From: Acanthochromis polyacanthus
Taxonomy: Eukaryota; Chordata; Actinopteri; Pomacentridae
NCBI RefSeq assembly: GCF_021347895.1
Contig: NC_067118.1
Span: 12,837,015 to 12,901,014, forward strand
Direction: 5' to 3'
DNA length: 64,000 bases
Numbering within the stretch: position 1 is the stretch's first letter; each line of letters begins with the position of its first letter. Below are positions 29,022 through 44,315 of the stretch, piece by piece. A model generated the notes under the pieces. The model did no database searches. It had not been told where the DNA came from and saw only the letters and a list, made by a program, of their open reading frames with translations. The position numbers and the translations under genes were made by a program.

Positions 29022-29489
29022 CTTGCCTGGGGACTAGACAGCCTTTATATTGTGTATTACAAATACACATAAAGTCAGTCTGGAACAGTTCCATTGAACC
29101 AAATCTAGCCCAGAGGTGGGACTACCGATCACAGCTTGAATTGGAGAGAGCCAATCAGCGTAACACATGTGTGATGCAATCACTAAGCGACCTAACAATT
29201 GCCTTTCCGCCATGATGTTTTGTAGTTTTAACAGCTTCCTTCGCCGTACAGGGGTCCTGAGGAACGACGAGAGAAACCTCGCTCTGTTGCAGTCGCCATT
29301 TTGTTTGTATGCGGGAGGTGCACAGGTGTTAGATGGGTAATCTCGGCCCTGAAGATGACGCATCGTTAACTCCCGCCTCTTGTGCTCTGATTAGTTCGGT
29401 CTGATCTGCTCGGAGCTTGAAAACCTTTCAAAATGTGTCAATGGAGGAGGGCTAGACTGTCTAGCAGTCTAGCTAAGCTAGGCTAAATC
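29022..29489. mobile_element. Small non-autonomous DNA element in the Tc1 left arm
   Basis: Interrupts the Tc1 arm between GATAATCCATCC and ATCCCACCTCAC. It contains ATAAAGTCAGTCTGGAAC and AGCCAATCAGCGTAACAC, which are also found (or closely matched) in the element at 19736-20472, so it may be a relative. Exact ends are approximate. Confidence 0.6.
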
Positions 29490-29579
29490 CATCCCACCTC
29501 ACAAGTGTGCCATATCAAGATGCTGATTAGACACCATGATTAGTGCACAGGTGTGCCTTAGACTGCCCACAATAAAAGG

Positions 29580-30506
29580 CCGGGGGGGGGTCCACTCCTC
29601 TTCAATGGCTGGGCGAAGTTGCTGGATATTGGCTGGAACTGGTACACGCTGTCATATACGCCCATCCAGAGCATCCCAAACATGCTCAATGGGTGACATG
29701 TCCGGTGAGTATACAGGCCATGCAAGAACTGGGACGTTTTCAGCTTCCAAGAATTGTGTACAGATCCTTGCAACATGGGGCTGTGCATTATCCTGTTGCA
29801 ACATGAGGTGATATTCTTGGATGTATGGCACAACAATGGGCCTCAAGATCTCGTCACGGTATCTCTGTGCATTCAAAATGCCATCAATAAAATGCACCTG
29901 TGTTCTTCGTCCATAACAGACGCCTGCCCATACCATAACCCCACTGCCACCATGGGCCACTCGATCCACAACATTGACATCAGAAAACCGCTCATCCACA
30001 CAATGCCACACACGCTGTCTGCCATCTGCCCTGAACAGTGTAAACTGGGATTCATCCGTGAATAGAACACCTCTCCAACGTGCCAGATGCCATCAAATGT
30101 GAGCATTTGCCCACTCAAGTCGGTTACGATGACGAACTGGAGTCAGGTCGAGACCCTGATGAGGACGATGAGCATGCAGATGAGCTTCCCTGAGACGGTT
30201 TCTGACAGTTTATGCAAAAACCCTTTGGTTATGCAAACCGATTGTTTCAGCAGCTGTCCGAGTGGCTGATCACAGACGATCTTGGAGGTGAACATGCTGG
30301 ATGTGGAGGTCCTGGGCTGGTGTGGTTACACGTGGTCTGCGGTTGTGAGGCTGGTTGGATGTACTGCCAGATTCTCTGAAACGCCTTTGGAGACGGCTTA
30401 TGGTTGAGAAATGAACATTCAATAAATGAGCAACAGCTCTGGTTGACATTCCTGCTGTCAGCATGCCAATTGCACGCTCCCTCAAATCTTGCCACATCTG
30501 TGGCAT
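29580..30506 (-). pseudogene. Tc1-type transposase, decayed
   Basis: Minus-strand frames: MPQMWQDLRERAIGMLTAGM with AVAHLLNVHFSTISRLQRRF (helix-turn-helix, 30506-30400), then a gap with frame changes, DESQFTLFRADG-type sequence near 30050, and finally GGSGVMVWAGVCYGRRTQVH, LMLQQDNAQPHVAR (second catalytic Asp) and WPVYSPDMSPIEHVWDALD (third acidic residue, Glu; 29700-29680). At least three frame breaks make it inactive. It belongs to the Tc1 element whose ends are at 28845 and 40994. Confidence 0.85.
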
Positions 30507-31228
30507 TGTGCTGTGTGATAAAACTGCACATTTCAGAGTGGCCTTTTATTGTGGGCAGTCTCAGGCACACCTGTGCACCATATCAGCATCTTGATATGGT
30601 GCATGTGAAATTTTGCGCGTGTTCACATAGATGTGCACCTGCTGGCTTGCGACGCGATACAAGAAAGTTGAAAAATGTTCAACTTTTGTCGCTGTCACCT
30701 GGAGCTTCAACCAATCAGCAAGGGTTTCACTCACTGACCAATGAGCTTACAGCATGTTACACAGTACAGTCTGCTCCTATACATTAATAGTCCGCTACAG
30801 TTTTCAACCATTGTTTTCAGCCCTTTTCTTTTTTTCTTTTTTTTTGAAAATTTTATTTATGCAAAGAATTTTTTCAATTTTTTTCCCCCAACACATAAAA
30901 TACACAAAAGGAAAAAAGAAAAAAGGAAAAAAAACCACAAGAGAAACAAGGGAGAGAGAAAAAAAAACACTCTACAGCCAGCGTTTAATCATTAATAAAT
31001 GAAAAAATATACAATACATGTCAACACAAGATCCAAGATTGTCCAAAGCGTAGGGAAAAGGCCAGAGATTTAGTCCGGAAGGCCTAATCATGAGGGGAAT
31101 GACAAAGTCTCAATAAATGGATATGTAAGAATAAACAGCACAGCAAGGCCAAAAAGGGAGCAAAGCCCTCAAGCATCAGATTGTGGTCCCACCCTCCTAA
31201 TATACTCTATAAAAGGGCCCCAAATCTT

Positions 31229-34200
31229 TTAAAATTTATCTAGGGAATTGGACATTGCAAACCGAACTTCTTCAAGGTGTAAACAGGAGACCATGTCATT
31301 CAGCCATCTTCTAAAGCAGGGAGGGGAAGGAGACTTCCATTCCCTCAAAATGACCCGCTTTGCAATAACCATGCCAAACATGAGTGCTTGTTGTAAAGCA
31401 GAAGGAAAAGTCAGAGAGACATTAGAACAGCCCAGTATTGCTAAAAGACAGTCAGGAGCCAGTTGTCTATCATAAACAGTGCTATACAATTGAAAAATGT
31501 CAAACCAAAAACATGTGAGCTTAGAGCAGGACCAGAAAAGATGTGCAAGAGTACCCTCTGCCGAATTGCATTTATCACAAATGGGAGAAACAGCAGGAAA
31601 TATTTTGTTCAGTCTTTTCTTAGAGTAGTGCAACCTATGAACTACTTTAAACTGAATAAGCTGAAGTCGAGCATTAATAGAGCAAGTTTTTATCCTATAT
31701 AACACTTTTGCCCAAAGATCATTAGAGATTACTTCCCCGGTGTCTTCATTCCATGCCTCCTTTATATGGAGAGAGGGGGTTGCCACAGAAAAGAGGCTGA
31801 CCAATTGAGAGATCAAATGTTTAGAGGTGGGAGGTTTGGTCATAATGTCATAAAAAACATGTTTTATTGGAGCCACCTCTAAGCGGGGAAATGACTGCCT
31901 AACAAAATTCCTAATTTGCAAATAGTGAAAAAATTGACTAGCAGGGAGTTTGAACTTTTCTTGAAGTTCAGAAAAAGAGGCTGAATGATTATCAACGTAC
32001 AGATCCCTGATAGAAATTAAACCAACATTCGCCCACCGCTTGAAAACTGCACCCATTAATCCCGGCTTAAAACAAGGGTTCTGATATATGGGAGCATGTA
32101 TAGAAATTATTGGGAGCCTCAGGATTCCCTTAATTTGTTTCAAAATCTTGATTGAGTTGTAGAGCACAAAATTGTTGCGCAGGGATTTCATTTTGAAATC
32201 AGGTGTTGAAAATAAAATAGCTGACAGTGAGGCACCTGTAAGTGATAGAGCATTACTAAGCTCAATCTCAGGCCATCTAGGGCCGGGCCTGTACACCTCT
32301 CCACCCACCGAGGATTGATTCCAGAAAAGCCAAGCTCTGGCGTTACAGGCCCAATAGTAATGTCGAAAGACAGGAAGACCCAGGCCACCATCCTCTGTCG
32401 GCTTCTGTAGGTGGGCCCTTGATATACGAGGGGGTTTGGAGGCCCAGATAAAGGGCATGATAATAGAGTCCAACATCTTAAAAAAGGAGGAAGTAAGGAA
32501 GATGGGCACATGCTGAAAAAGATATGTGAATTTAGGGAGCACGACCATTTTGATAATGTTGATACGTCCAATCATTGAGAGAGGGAGAAGTTTCCATTTG
32601 TCTATCAAACGCTTGAGCTTACCGATCAAGTTCAGATAGTTCATTTTAAAAACAAATTTAGGGTTTCTGGGGACAACAATCCCCAAATAAGATAATTGAT
32701 AATGAGCAACTCTAAAAGGCAAATTAAAAAGAAAACTAGGGTCAAGGCCATCAGCTAAAGGCATAAACACAGATTTCTCCCAATTTATAGTGAACCCAGA
32801 GAGTCGCCCAAAGCCATCTATCAGATTAAGAAGGGGTGCAAGAGAAGTCTTTACATCTGAAAGAGTCAAAATGACATCATCTGCATACAGAACGATGGTG
32901 CATTCAGAAGTGCCACATCTAATGCCAGAGATCTGGGGGTTTGCTCTGATGGCTATGGCCAAAGGTTCGAGAGCTAATGCGAAAAGCATAGGAGAGAGAC
33001 AGCAGCCCTGCCTTGTGCCACGGTACAACAGGAATGGAGGGGACCTGTCATGATTAGTTAGCACAGAGGATCGGGGATTGGCATAAAGCATCTTTAAGAG
33101 ATTCATAAATCTCGACCCAAAACCAAATTTATCAAGCGCAGCAAACATGTACCTCCATTCTACCTGGTCAAAGGCCTGCTGAGCATCCAGTGAAATAACA
33201 GCAGAGTAAGGTAGATTTGTTGTGTACATCAGGTTTAGCAAACTTCTCGTATTTGAAAAGGAAAATCTGTCCGGAATAAAACCTGATTGATCAGGATGTA
33301 TTAAAGTACCAATAAATTTGCTCAAGCGATTGATGCCAGGACTTTTGCTATAATTTTTTGGTCTGAATTAAGAAGACTAAGGGGGCGATACGATGAAACC
33401 CTTGTTTCATCTCTGTCCTGTTTCAAAATGACACAAATATGGGCATCATAAAGAGAGTAAGGGAAGGTACCATTTTTCACTGAGCAATTGATCATCCGAA
33501 GCAAAAGGGGTGCGACACTATCAATATGAGTCTTATAGAATTCTATCCCAAAACCGTCTGGGCCACATGCTTTACTGCTGGGAAAAGAACAAATAGCACT
33601 TCTAATCTCAAGCAGTGTGAAGTCAGAGTCCAGAGCCAGCCTCGCAGACTGAGAAAGGACAGGAATGTCTAAAGTGTTAAAAAAATTTGCAAAGTCTGTA
33701 TCAGTAGCGTTAGATCTAGAGGTGTATAAATGTCTATAAAAATTTAAAAATGCGTCATTAATTCGCTTATGATCAGTTAATAGTTGACCGGTGGATGAAA
33801 AAATCTTATGTATTGCCCTATCAGCTTGGATGCCCTTAAGTTGCCTAGCAAGCAACCTATCCGCCTTCTCACCCAGTTCAAAATGCTTCTGTTTTAATTT
33901 ACGGATATAATTCGCAACCTGTTCGCCAAGAATATGGTTGTAATCATACTTCACTTTCAGAATAGTACTAAGAGTGTCCTCAGATCCTGAGTTTCGATAT
34001 TCCTCTTCCAATTTAGCTAGTTTCATCTCCATATCAATGAGATGCGAACGCCTAGCCCTTTTACGAGACGACTGGTAGGAGATGATATGTCCTCTTATAA
34101 CTACTTTAAAGGACTCCCATAGAATAGAATCTGAGACAGCACCATTATCGTTAGTGAGAAGAAAATCTGCAATCTTGGCTGATATGTAATCACAAAAAGT

Positions 34201-34970
34201 GTCATCTAAATATAAAGAAGGATTAAATTTCCAACTGTATTGGGGGGCGTGAAGATTAAAATCAATAACTAATGTGAGAGGTGCATGATCCGAAACCAAG
34301 ATACTATGATAAGTCGAGCTTATGACACTTGAAATAAGTCTAGAGTCAACTAGCAGGTGATCAATCCTAGTGAAAGTACCATGCACAGGGGGAAAAAAAG
34401 AGTATTGTCTCTCTAAGGGGTGCAGATGCCTCCAAATGTCAACCAAGTCTAGGGATTTCGTGAGATCATTAAGAACAGGAACAGATTTCAACAACGAGGC
34501 AGCGGACGAGGAGGACCTATCCAAAAGCGGGTCAAAATAACAGTTAAGATCACCACCAATAATTATATTATGATTATCATAAGTCATAACAAGGTTGAAT
34601 ATTTTGCAGAAAAAATCAGGGCTATCAAAATTGGGGGCATAAATATTTAAGAGAACTAAAGGTACTGAATTGACCAAACCCGTAACCAAAATGTACCTCC
34701 CACAGGGATCAGTAATCTGAGTTTTAAATACAAAAGGAATGGACCTCCGCACAAGAATGGCAACTCCCCTCGCCTTAGAAGAAAAGGTGGACTGATACAC
34801 CTGAGAGATCCATACAGATCTTAAACGCCTCTGCTCAGAAGGGTGAATATGGGTCTCCTGTAAAAAATAATATCAGAGGACAGGGACTTTAAATGTGAGA
34901 AAACTTTACCTCGTTTGAGAGCCTTACCCATACCCCTACAGTTCCAGGTAGTAAAAGTTATATGACTCAT
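31229..34970 (-). pseudogene. L1-type ORF2: endonuclease and reverse transcriptase
   Basis: Starts at ATG 34970 (MSHITFTTWNCRGMGKALKR). APE endonuclease motifs: WNCRG, the QETH site, IYAPN, GGDLNCYFDP and SDHAPL. RT motifs: SSYRPLSLLNSDQKIIAKVL, HPDQSGFIPDR, AFDQVEWRYM, the catalytic LYADDVIL, and GF..NW.KS. The C-terminal region has a zinc-knuckle-like CDKC...GTLAHLFWSC. Length about 1,245 codons, normal for L1-clade ORF2. Two frame breaks: one at a T-run near 34862 in the endonuclease and one near 33322 in the RT N-terminal part. Otherwise the frame is open throughout. The YADD site is intact. In related elements the protein nicks DNA and copies its RNA in place. Confidence 0.9.
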
Positions 34971-35561
34971 CACTGACCTAAATATTTGTATGATATGTCT
35001 ATGTACAGAGACGAAAAGTTATGAAAGACATGTAGAGTACAAAAGGCTGGCAGAACATCAAATGACAAAAAAAAATAAAAAAAACAAAGACAAAAAAACA
35101 CATAAAATCGACAAAGAACCCAAACCCACTCTAAAACCTAAGCGGGTCAACCCATAGGCTAACAAGGAGGCTGCCGGGCAACAGAGCAAGCCAAACTCCA
35201 CACTAAGAGAAAAAAACAGCTACCACGGAGCACCGTGCACATCTCCAGAACATAAAAAAACTTAATTGCACATATGAGATAAAACTCAACAACAGAGATA
35301 TTCAGAACACACACCTATTAAAACACATAGGCATAACCGGTGGAAAGGCACACACTGCGCAGCAATTAAAATATCCAAATTGAAAAATGTAAAGGAGCTA
35401 CACATACATATATAAACATATATACACATACACATATATATATATATATACATATACATATACATATACACATACCTACACATAATAAATGACAAGAATA
35501 AAATTTTAAAAAATATATATATATAGATATATTTGCATAGCCGAGAGTGTTCTTCAGTTTA
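34971..35561. other. LINE inter-ORF region with AT/CATA microsatellite
   Basis: Between ORF1 and ORF2 of the LINE. Holds a (TA)n / (CATA)n tract at 35402-35475 and a Tc1 insertion at its right end. The frames at 35286-35566 are microsatellite readings. Confidence 0.7.
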
Positions 35562-37199
<1,638 letters not shown>

Positions 37200-37205
37200 T
37201 ATATA

Positions 37206-38840
<1,635 letters not shown>

Positions 38841-39070
38841 TACAACAAAAGGTGACAAATAATGGTGTCCCGGTACTGAATGTGTGCACATAAGCGTCCG
38901 TAGTGCACTATGTGCACTATTCTATTCCAACCACATATATAATGCTGCAGCAGTGTTCAACATAATATCTATGCATTTATATATGTAAATTAAAAAAAAG
39001 TGCCAGCTCTGAACATCCACCACATAGCTACATAGGAAAATAGAAAGTCCACAAATATATGGACTAACAT
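38841..39070. other. LINE inter-ORF region, right part
   Basis: Short non-coding LINE sequence between the Tc1 pair and the stop codon of ORF1. Confidence 0.7.
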
Positions 39071-39904
39071 TTAAGGGTTATCTGCAGGGCTCAAAGAGTC
39101 AGCAAACCGCATAGCATCAGCCGGAGACAGAAAGATCTTGGATGTGTTGTTGTACTCGACCAGAAGCTTGGCTGGAAAACGCAGGGAGCACTTAGCACCA
39201 GCATCAGCCAGCCGCTTCCTCACAGTTGCAAAGGCCTGATGCTGTGCCGAAACCTCCGCCGTGTAGTCAGGAAAAATGGAAACTCTCTCCCCGTGGTACT
39301 GCAAAGGTGCTTGTTGGCGACTGAGACGTAGGATATTGGCCACATCTCGGTCATTATGAATCTTGGCGATGATGACCCGCGGCCGCTCATTAGGCTGAGG
39401 TTTAGGCCGCAGGGCACGATGAGCACGGTCAATTTTAACAGGAGTGCTAAAATTATCTTGGCCCAGTAGCTCTGGTATCAGCTTGGAGACAAAATCAGTG
39501 GGGCTGCCTTTCTCCTCACCTTCTTTAATGCCCACAATCCTGACATTAAGACGACGAGAGCGGCCCTCCAGACCATTTACTTTAGCTCTGAGGAGCCCAT
39601 TAGCCACCTGTAGCTCCTTGCACGTAGCTTCCAGTGATGTTATGCGACCATCGGCAGCAGAGAGGGCTTCATCAAAGTCTTTAAAGTGACACTCAGTTTC
39701 ATAGAGTTTCTTCTGAATCGAGGACACAGATGCTTCAATTGCGTCGAAGTGACCCTCCATAGATTTCTTTAAACCATCCACAAGAGTAGTGATTTTGACG
39801 AGTTCTTTACCTTGGTTAGCAATAGCAACAAGTATAGCATCATTGCCAGAAGCCGATGTACTCGTCTTGGAGGTATCCCTCTGAGCCTCATCTTTCTTAG
39901 GCAT
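39071..39904 (-). CDS. L1-type ORF1 protein
   Basis: 277-codon open minus-strand frame starting MPKKDEAQRD. A predicted coiled coil (about residues 35-120, heptad-like, ELVKITTLVDGLKKSMEGHF and later LEATCKELQVANGLL) is followed by the RRM-like core RSRRLNVRIVGIKEGEEKGS and the C-terminal domain with KIDRAHRAL, RPRVIIAKIHNDRDVANIL and VSIFPDYTAEV, the standard order of L1 ORF1 proteins. These bind element RNA as trimers in mammals; that is family knowledge. The frame is intact, about 4 kb upstream of ORF2 because of the Tc1 pair. Confidence 0.92.
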   Translation of the reverse strand: MPKKDEAQRDTSKTSTSASGNDAILVAIANQGKELVKITTLVDGLKKSMEGHFDAIEASVSSIQKKLYETECHFKDFDEALSAADGRITSLEATCKELQVANGLLRAKVNGLEGRSRRLNVRIVGIKEGEEKGSPTDFVSKLIPELLGQDNFSTPVKIDRAHRALRPKPQPNERPRVIIAKIHNDRDVANILRLSRQQAPLQYHGERVSIFPDYTAEVSAQHQAFATVRKRLADAGAKCSLRFPAKLLVEYNNTSKIFLSPADAMRFADSLSPADNP

Positions 39905-40091
39905 CTTGACTCAAAACCACTGTCGATAGGACCCAGTACCGTTTAAAGTGCAAAAAGACATAGAATAATATTGTAGTGCAATGTTATAAACATAAAATGA
40001 AGGAGATGGCACGGAGCACTAGAGAAGCACGTCTACTCCATTACTACTCACGAGCGCCCCCAAAGAAAAAACGTTTTCAGCCCTTTTCAAC

Positions 40092-40328
40092 ATGGAGGAG
40101 CAAATTATTTTAGCCGTGATTGATTTCCCGATTCTTTATGATCCTTCCCTTAATGACTATCATGATATAAATAAAAGAGCTGCTGCATGGGAGTTGGTTG
40201 GCGCCAGGGTAAATTTTTATAAGCCAATGTCAATAGTAAAATCTCGGCTAAATCAAGCAATATCTTCTGGCTCATCATCTTTATGCTTTTCTGTCATGAA
40301 ACTCTTTGAAAACGTAAAAAATACCTGA
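40092..40328 (+). pseudogene. MADF-like domain ORF of a Harbinger element
   Basis: 78-codon plus-strand frame, MEEQIILAVIDFPILYDPSL then INKRAAAWELVGARVN, which fits the MADF DNA-binding fold (acidic start, F-P-x-L-Y-D, A-A-W-x-x-V-G). MADF proteins are the second, DNA-binding ORF of many PIF/Harbinger transposons. The frame ends early without the rest of the domain or a transposase partner. The LINE duplication lies right at its 5' edge (40073-40088). Confidence 0.65.
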
Positions 40329-40518
40329 GGGAGATAAGCGCCCTGTGCTTTTGCACAGTGCGACGTGTGTCGCCTGCCGCTGCCAAGTATCGCACACTGT
40401 GTGTTGAATTATCTCCTGTTGCGATGACTTTCGCATTCCCCCCTCAACTGTCGCTTCCCATGTGTCGAGCCCCTTAGACAGATTTGTGAACAATATTTGA
40501 GAGAAATGGTAATATTGT

Positions 40519-40896
40519 CCATCCATCCATCCATCCATTCTCTATACACTGCTTTTTCCTCACTAGGGTCGTGGGGGGTGCTGGAGCCTATCCCAGCTGA
40601 CTCGGGCGAAGGCAGGGGACTCCCTGGACAGGTCGCCAGTCTGTCGCAGGGCTACATATATAGACGAACAGTCACACTCGCATTCACACCTACGGACAAT
40701 TTAGAGTATCCAATTAACCTCAGCATATTTTTGGACTGTGGGAGGAAGCTGGAGTGCCCGGAGAAAACCCACGCATGCACAGGGAGAACATGCAAACTCA
40801 ATGCAGAAAGATCACAGGTCCAGCCCGGGAATCGAGCCGGGGATCTTCTTGCTGCAAGGCGAAAGTGCTAACCACTACGCCACTGTGCAGCCCCTT
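40519..40896 (-). mobile_element. tRNA-derived SINE with 11-bp TSD
   Basis: Minus strand: tRNA-like head with A box GGCGTAGTGGTTAGC (40867-40881) and B box GGCTCGATTCCC (40827-40838), a body with GGAGAACATGCAAACTC-type words on the plus strand, and a GGATGGATGG tail (40519-40537). Target duplication GGTAATATTGT / GGTGATATTGT (40508-40518 and 40897-40907). Inserted in the right arm of the Tc1 element. Confidence 0.9.
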
Positions 40897-40996
40897 GGTG
40901 ATATTGTGCATGTGGATAAAGATTTAGATCTTTGAGTTGATCTCATAAAAAATGGAAGCAAAAACAAGTGTAGCATTTATATTTTTGTTGAGTGTA

Positions 40997-43900
40997 CAAA
41001 CACTCATCATGAGTGAAATCTGCTCAACAGATTATGCTGCTACTGAGAGTTTCATTTGTTGGAAAAAATGGTATTTATATATTAACCAGTAACACAAAGC
41101 TTACACAAAAAAAGTGTAACTTCTTTTACATATCAATATTTAGTATGTGTAGTTTTCAAAACTATCCACAGTTTCTTTAAGTGTAAAGAGTAGAAGGAAG
41201 TATAACAGGACATCATGAAAATGTCAAATGATTCAAAATGATGACAATAGTTCTACCATTTTTAGGTTGATACATATGTTGCTTTTTTGTGTGATTAAAA
41301 ACAAACAGGTTAGACAGACTGCATTGAAAATGCAGGTCCCAAAATATAACCTCAGTGCAACAAAACTTAGTTTTACCGCTACAGCAATGTAATTATAAAT
41401 TACCTAATTAAGGCTAATTGCAAAAACAAAGGTTCCAAAGATATCTGTGAATACATCCCCTTCTTGATAACTGGTCTGGGTTGTGTCGAAGGCAACACAG
41501 CTGAACATGATAGGGAACAGTGCAAATACTTAAGAAATCTGATTGTGAATCTTCATTCGATGGCACGTGTGTATACCAGAACACTGACTAAAAAGAAGAC
41601 TGCCAACCTCAAAAAGCTTTGCAGGAGAAGATTTTCATAATAAAAATCAGGATAATAATCCCAAAATCTCAAACACACAGCATCAATCATTTTTGTTTGT
41701 TTGTTTTTTGTTTATCTTTAGTATAGTGAAGTTGAGGAGAGACAGGAAAGGTGTGGTAGAAGACAGAGTTGAGCTCCTGACGTGTTCCCAAATAATGAAT
41801 AAAAAAGTCTAAAAAACAATAAGCAGATTAAGCGTGTAAAAATGGCAGAATTTATCATTTTCAATGTAACCCATATTACCATTTGTTTTTAACTCCACAC
41901 AGAATCAAATATGTTACATTTCAATTTAAAAACATACAAAAATTGCAAGATTGAATGTAAAATACAATCACACACAGAGTTTCACATTTTGTTGATTCTG
42001 CACGTGAGCATGTGTGTTCTCAGGTTTGTAGGATGTAAAACACATTTGACTGTGTATCCATCTGTATACATTCATATCCACATATTTGAACACCATTTGT
42101 CGTGTCATTTATCTCTCTTTCTTTTAAATGTCTGAGGCATGTCTGGCAATGTCTGGCATTTTTTGGGCCTCTACACAATACAAGTGTCTCTTGGAGTCAG
42201 TGATGGATCATTTTTAAATAAGGAAAGACTATGGTTATTTTTCATGTTATTTGATGACAATCTCTAAAACATCAGCTTATTTCTTAGCTCAGAAAACAGC
42301 CTGTTTTCAACCTAGTGGGCAATTCATTTTCTAGCTTACCCAATAGAGTTTAAAATAGCATATTTAGATTAAAGAGGACAGTCCTCCCAGTCCATACATG
42401 CACACTTCATCTTTCACCTCATCACAGACATTCAGTTTCAACACTTTCAGTTTGAGTTTGTTAGTGTTGCTAACTAGCTAATGTCAATATTGTATGGCCT
42501 AACCAATAGTTTTTACCAGGTCATGGTCCTCGTTCAGTCTGAGACACAGCATCCACCTGTAACTCTATCTCATGAAACAGTAGGAGTCTCCTGGTACTGC
42601 AACAAGGTACAACAGCAAATCTGCAACCTACTTTCTGAAATGCATTTCTGTCATATTCTGCCTTATTCTGCCTTATTGGTAAATATATTTTAAATCAATA
42701 AAATTATTAATGATGCTGAATCGATTACAGTTAATCGGTAACATCAGTAACAGACACACAGAACACTAACATTTAAGCTACTTAGCAAGAAATCATCAGT
42801 TTCTATGTACAATGTTTCTTCTACTTGCTGCACTTACTATAATTTTTTGTGCACTCTGAAAAAAGGGGGAAAATGACAGAGCTGGCAGTAAAACCCTAAC
42901 ACCGGCACTGAGAGTCTGAATCTGATCAATGACAAAGAAGTAGAAGAAACTGGGTTATCAAAGGTTAAGGATGGGTTATCAAAAAAGGAAAATACCACAT
43001 CGTTTGTTTGCAAGGTAAAATTTGTATTTTGAAGATTACTTGTTTATATCTAAGAAGTTAAATTTGACACTGTTGGCACAAACCTAATTCCATATCTATA
43101 ACCTCAGCCAATAGTCAAATAGGTCTTCTCTTCAGCTGGGTAATGTTGCGAAGAAGTTAGCTAAAAGCAGTGCAGAAGAAACTTCGTCACAGAAGTGCCA
43201 CTTTTAGTATTTAAAAGACATGGAGGTCTTAAAATACTGGAGGCTTAGCCCAGCACAGAAAACATCGGTTTTTCATCTAATAAATACCACTTTAAAGTTT
43301 TTTTGGAGTAAAATATATACAAAATGTCTCAGAATACTCCATATAGTGATGGGTATAGCCACCCTCCCCACCAACTTACTTCTTCATCCTGTTCTGATAC
43401 TGAAATCTCTTTGTTCCTAAAGAAGCCACATTTACAGCTTTCCACTGTAGAAGCAAATGTGTCAGACGATCTCCTTAACACTTTCTGGCTCTTCCACTTC
43501 ACACTTAAATATGTTTAACAATTAAAAAATAAATAAATAAAAAAAAAATCAGTCACTGAATTGCCTACAGCCCCAACGCAACAAGGCCTCCTCTTACAGT
43601 CTAAAGGGGACTCAGTTTCACCTATAGAAAGCCCAATTTGTGATACTATGCTAATTGCTCAGGTGTGCCATCATCCTTAAAAAGTTTTTTCAGGACATTT
43701 AGAGCCTGCTGATCCTCTTCACACTAATGCAAATACAAGTTATACATTGAGTATGGGTAAATGAGAATACTACTAAAATTAATTCCTACAAATTACCTTT
43801 ACAACAAAACTTATTAAATCAAATACACTCCTCAGTAAAGTTAGTCTTATCTAACACTGCCAGACTGTAACTAAATATGGTACCACACCCAGGTAGCAAA

Positions 43901-44089
43901 ATCCTGGTCTAGTCAGCCATTGTTTGTATCTCATCTCTTTGTGCACTGCTCAAAGTGTCCAAAATGGATGCTTCTTAAGTCTGAGTGAGACAGTTTATAT
44001 CCAGTCTTCAGTGAAACGGTCATTTTTTTAGATCAAAGCAAAATGATCATACTAGGTTTTCTGAAAATTAAAATGGACTGAGAAACTGA
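40997..44089. other. Non-coding, nothing recognised
   Basis: About 3.1 kb, AT-rich, without recognised genes or repeats. Short frames at 41911-42135, 42481-42693 and 43220-43518 show no domain. Lies between the two host genes or in the 5' part of the FAM107-like gene, whose first exon was not located. Confidence 0.45.
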
Positions 44090-44315
44090 CCATTTAAGTA
44101 TTCCTTATATATTTATTTCCAAAAAAGCAATTCAAACTAAATTTCTACCAGACATTGGCATTAACTCAAATAATCCACACATGAAAAGAAATCACAACAT
44201 TCAGGTCCATAAACAATGATTATGTGGAATTAAGTGCGATAACACAGGAAAAAAGTATTGAACACGCCAACTGAGACTTATCTAATGCTTAGTGGAGAAG
44301 CCTTTGTTTGCAATG

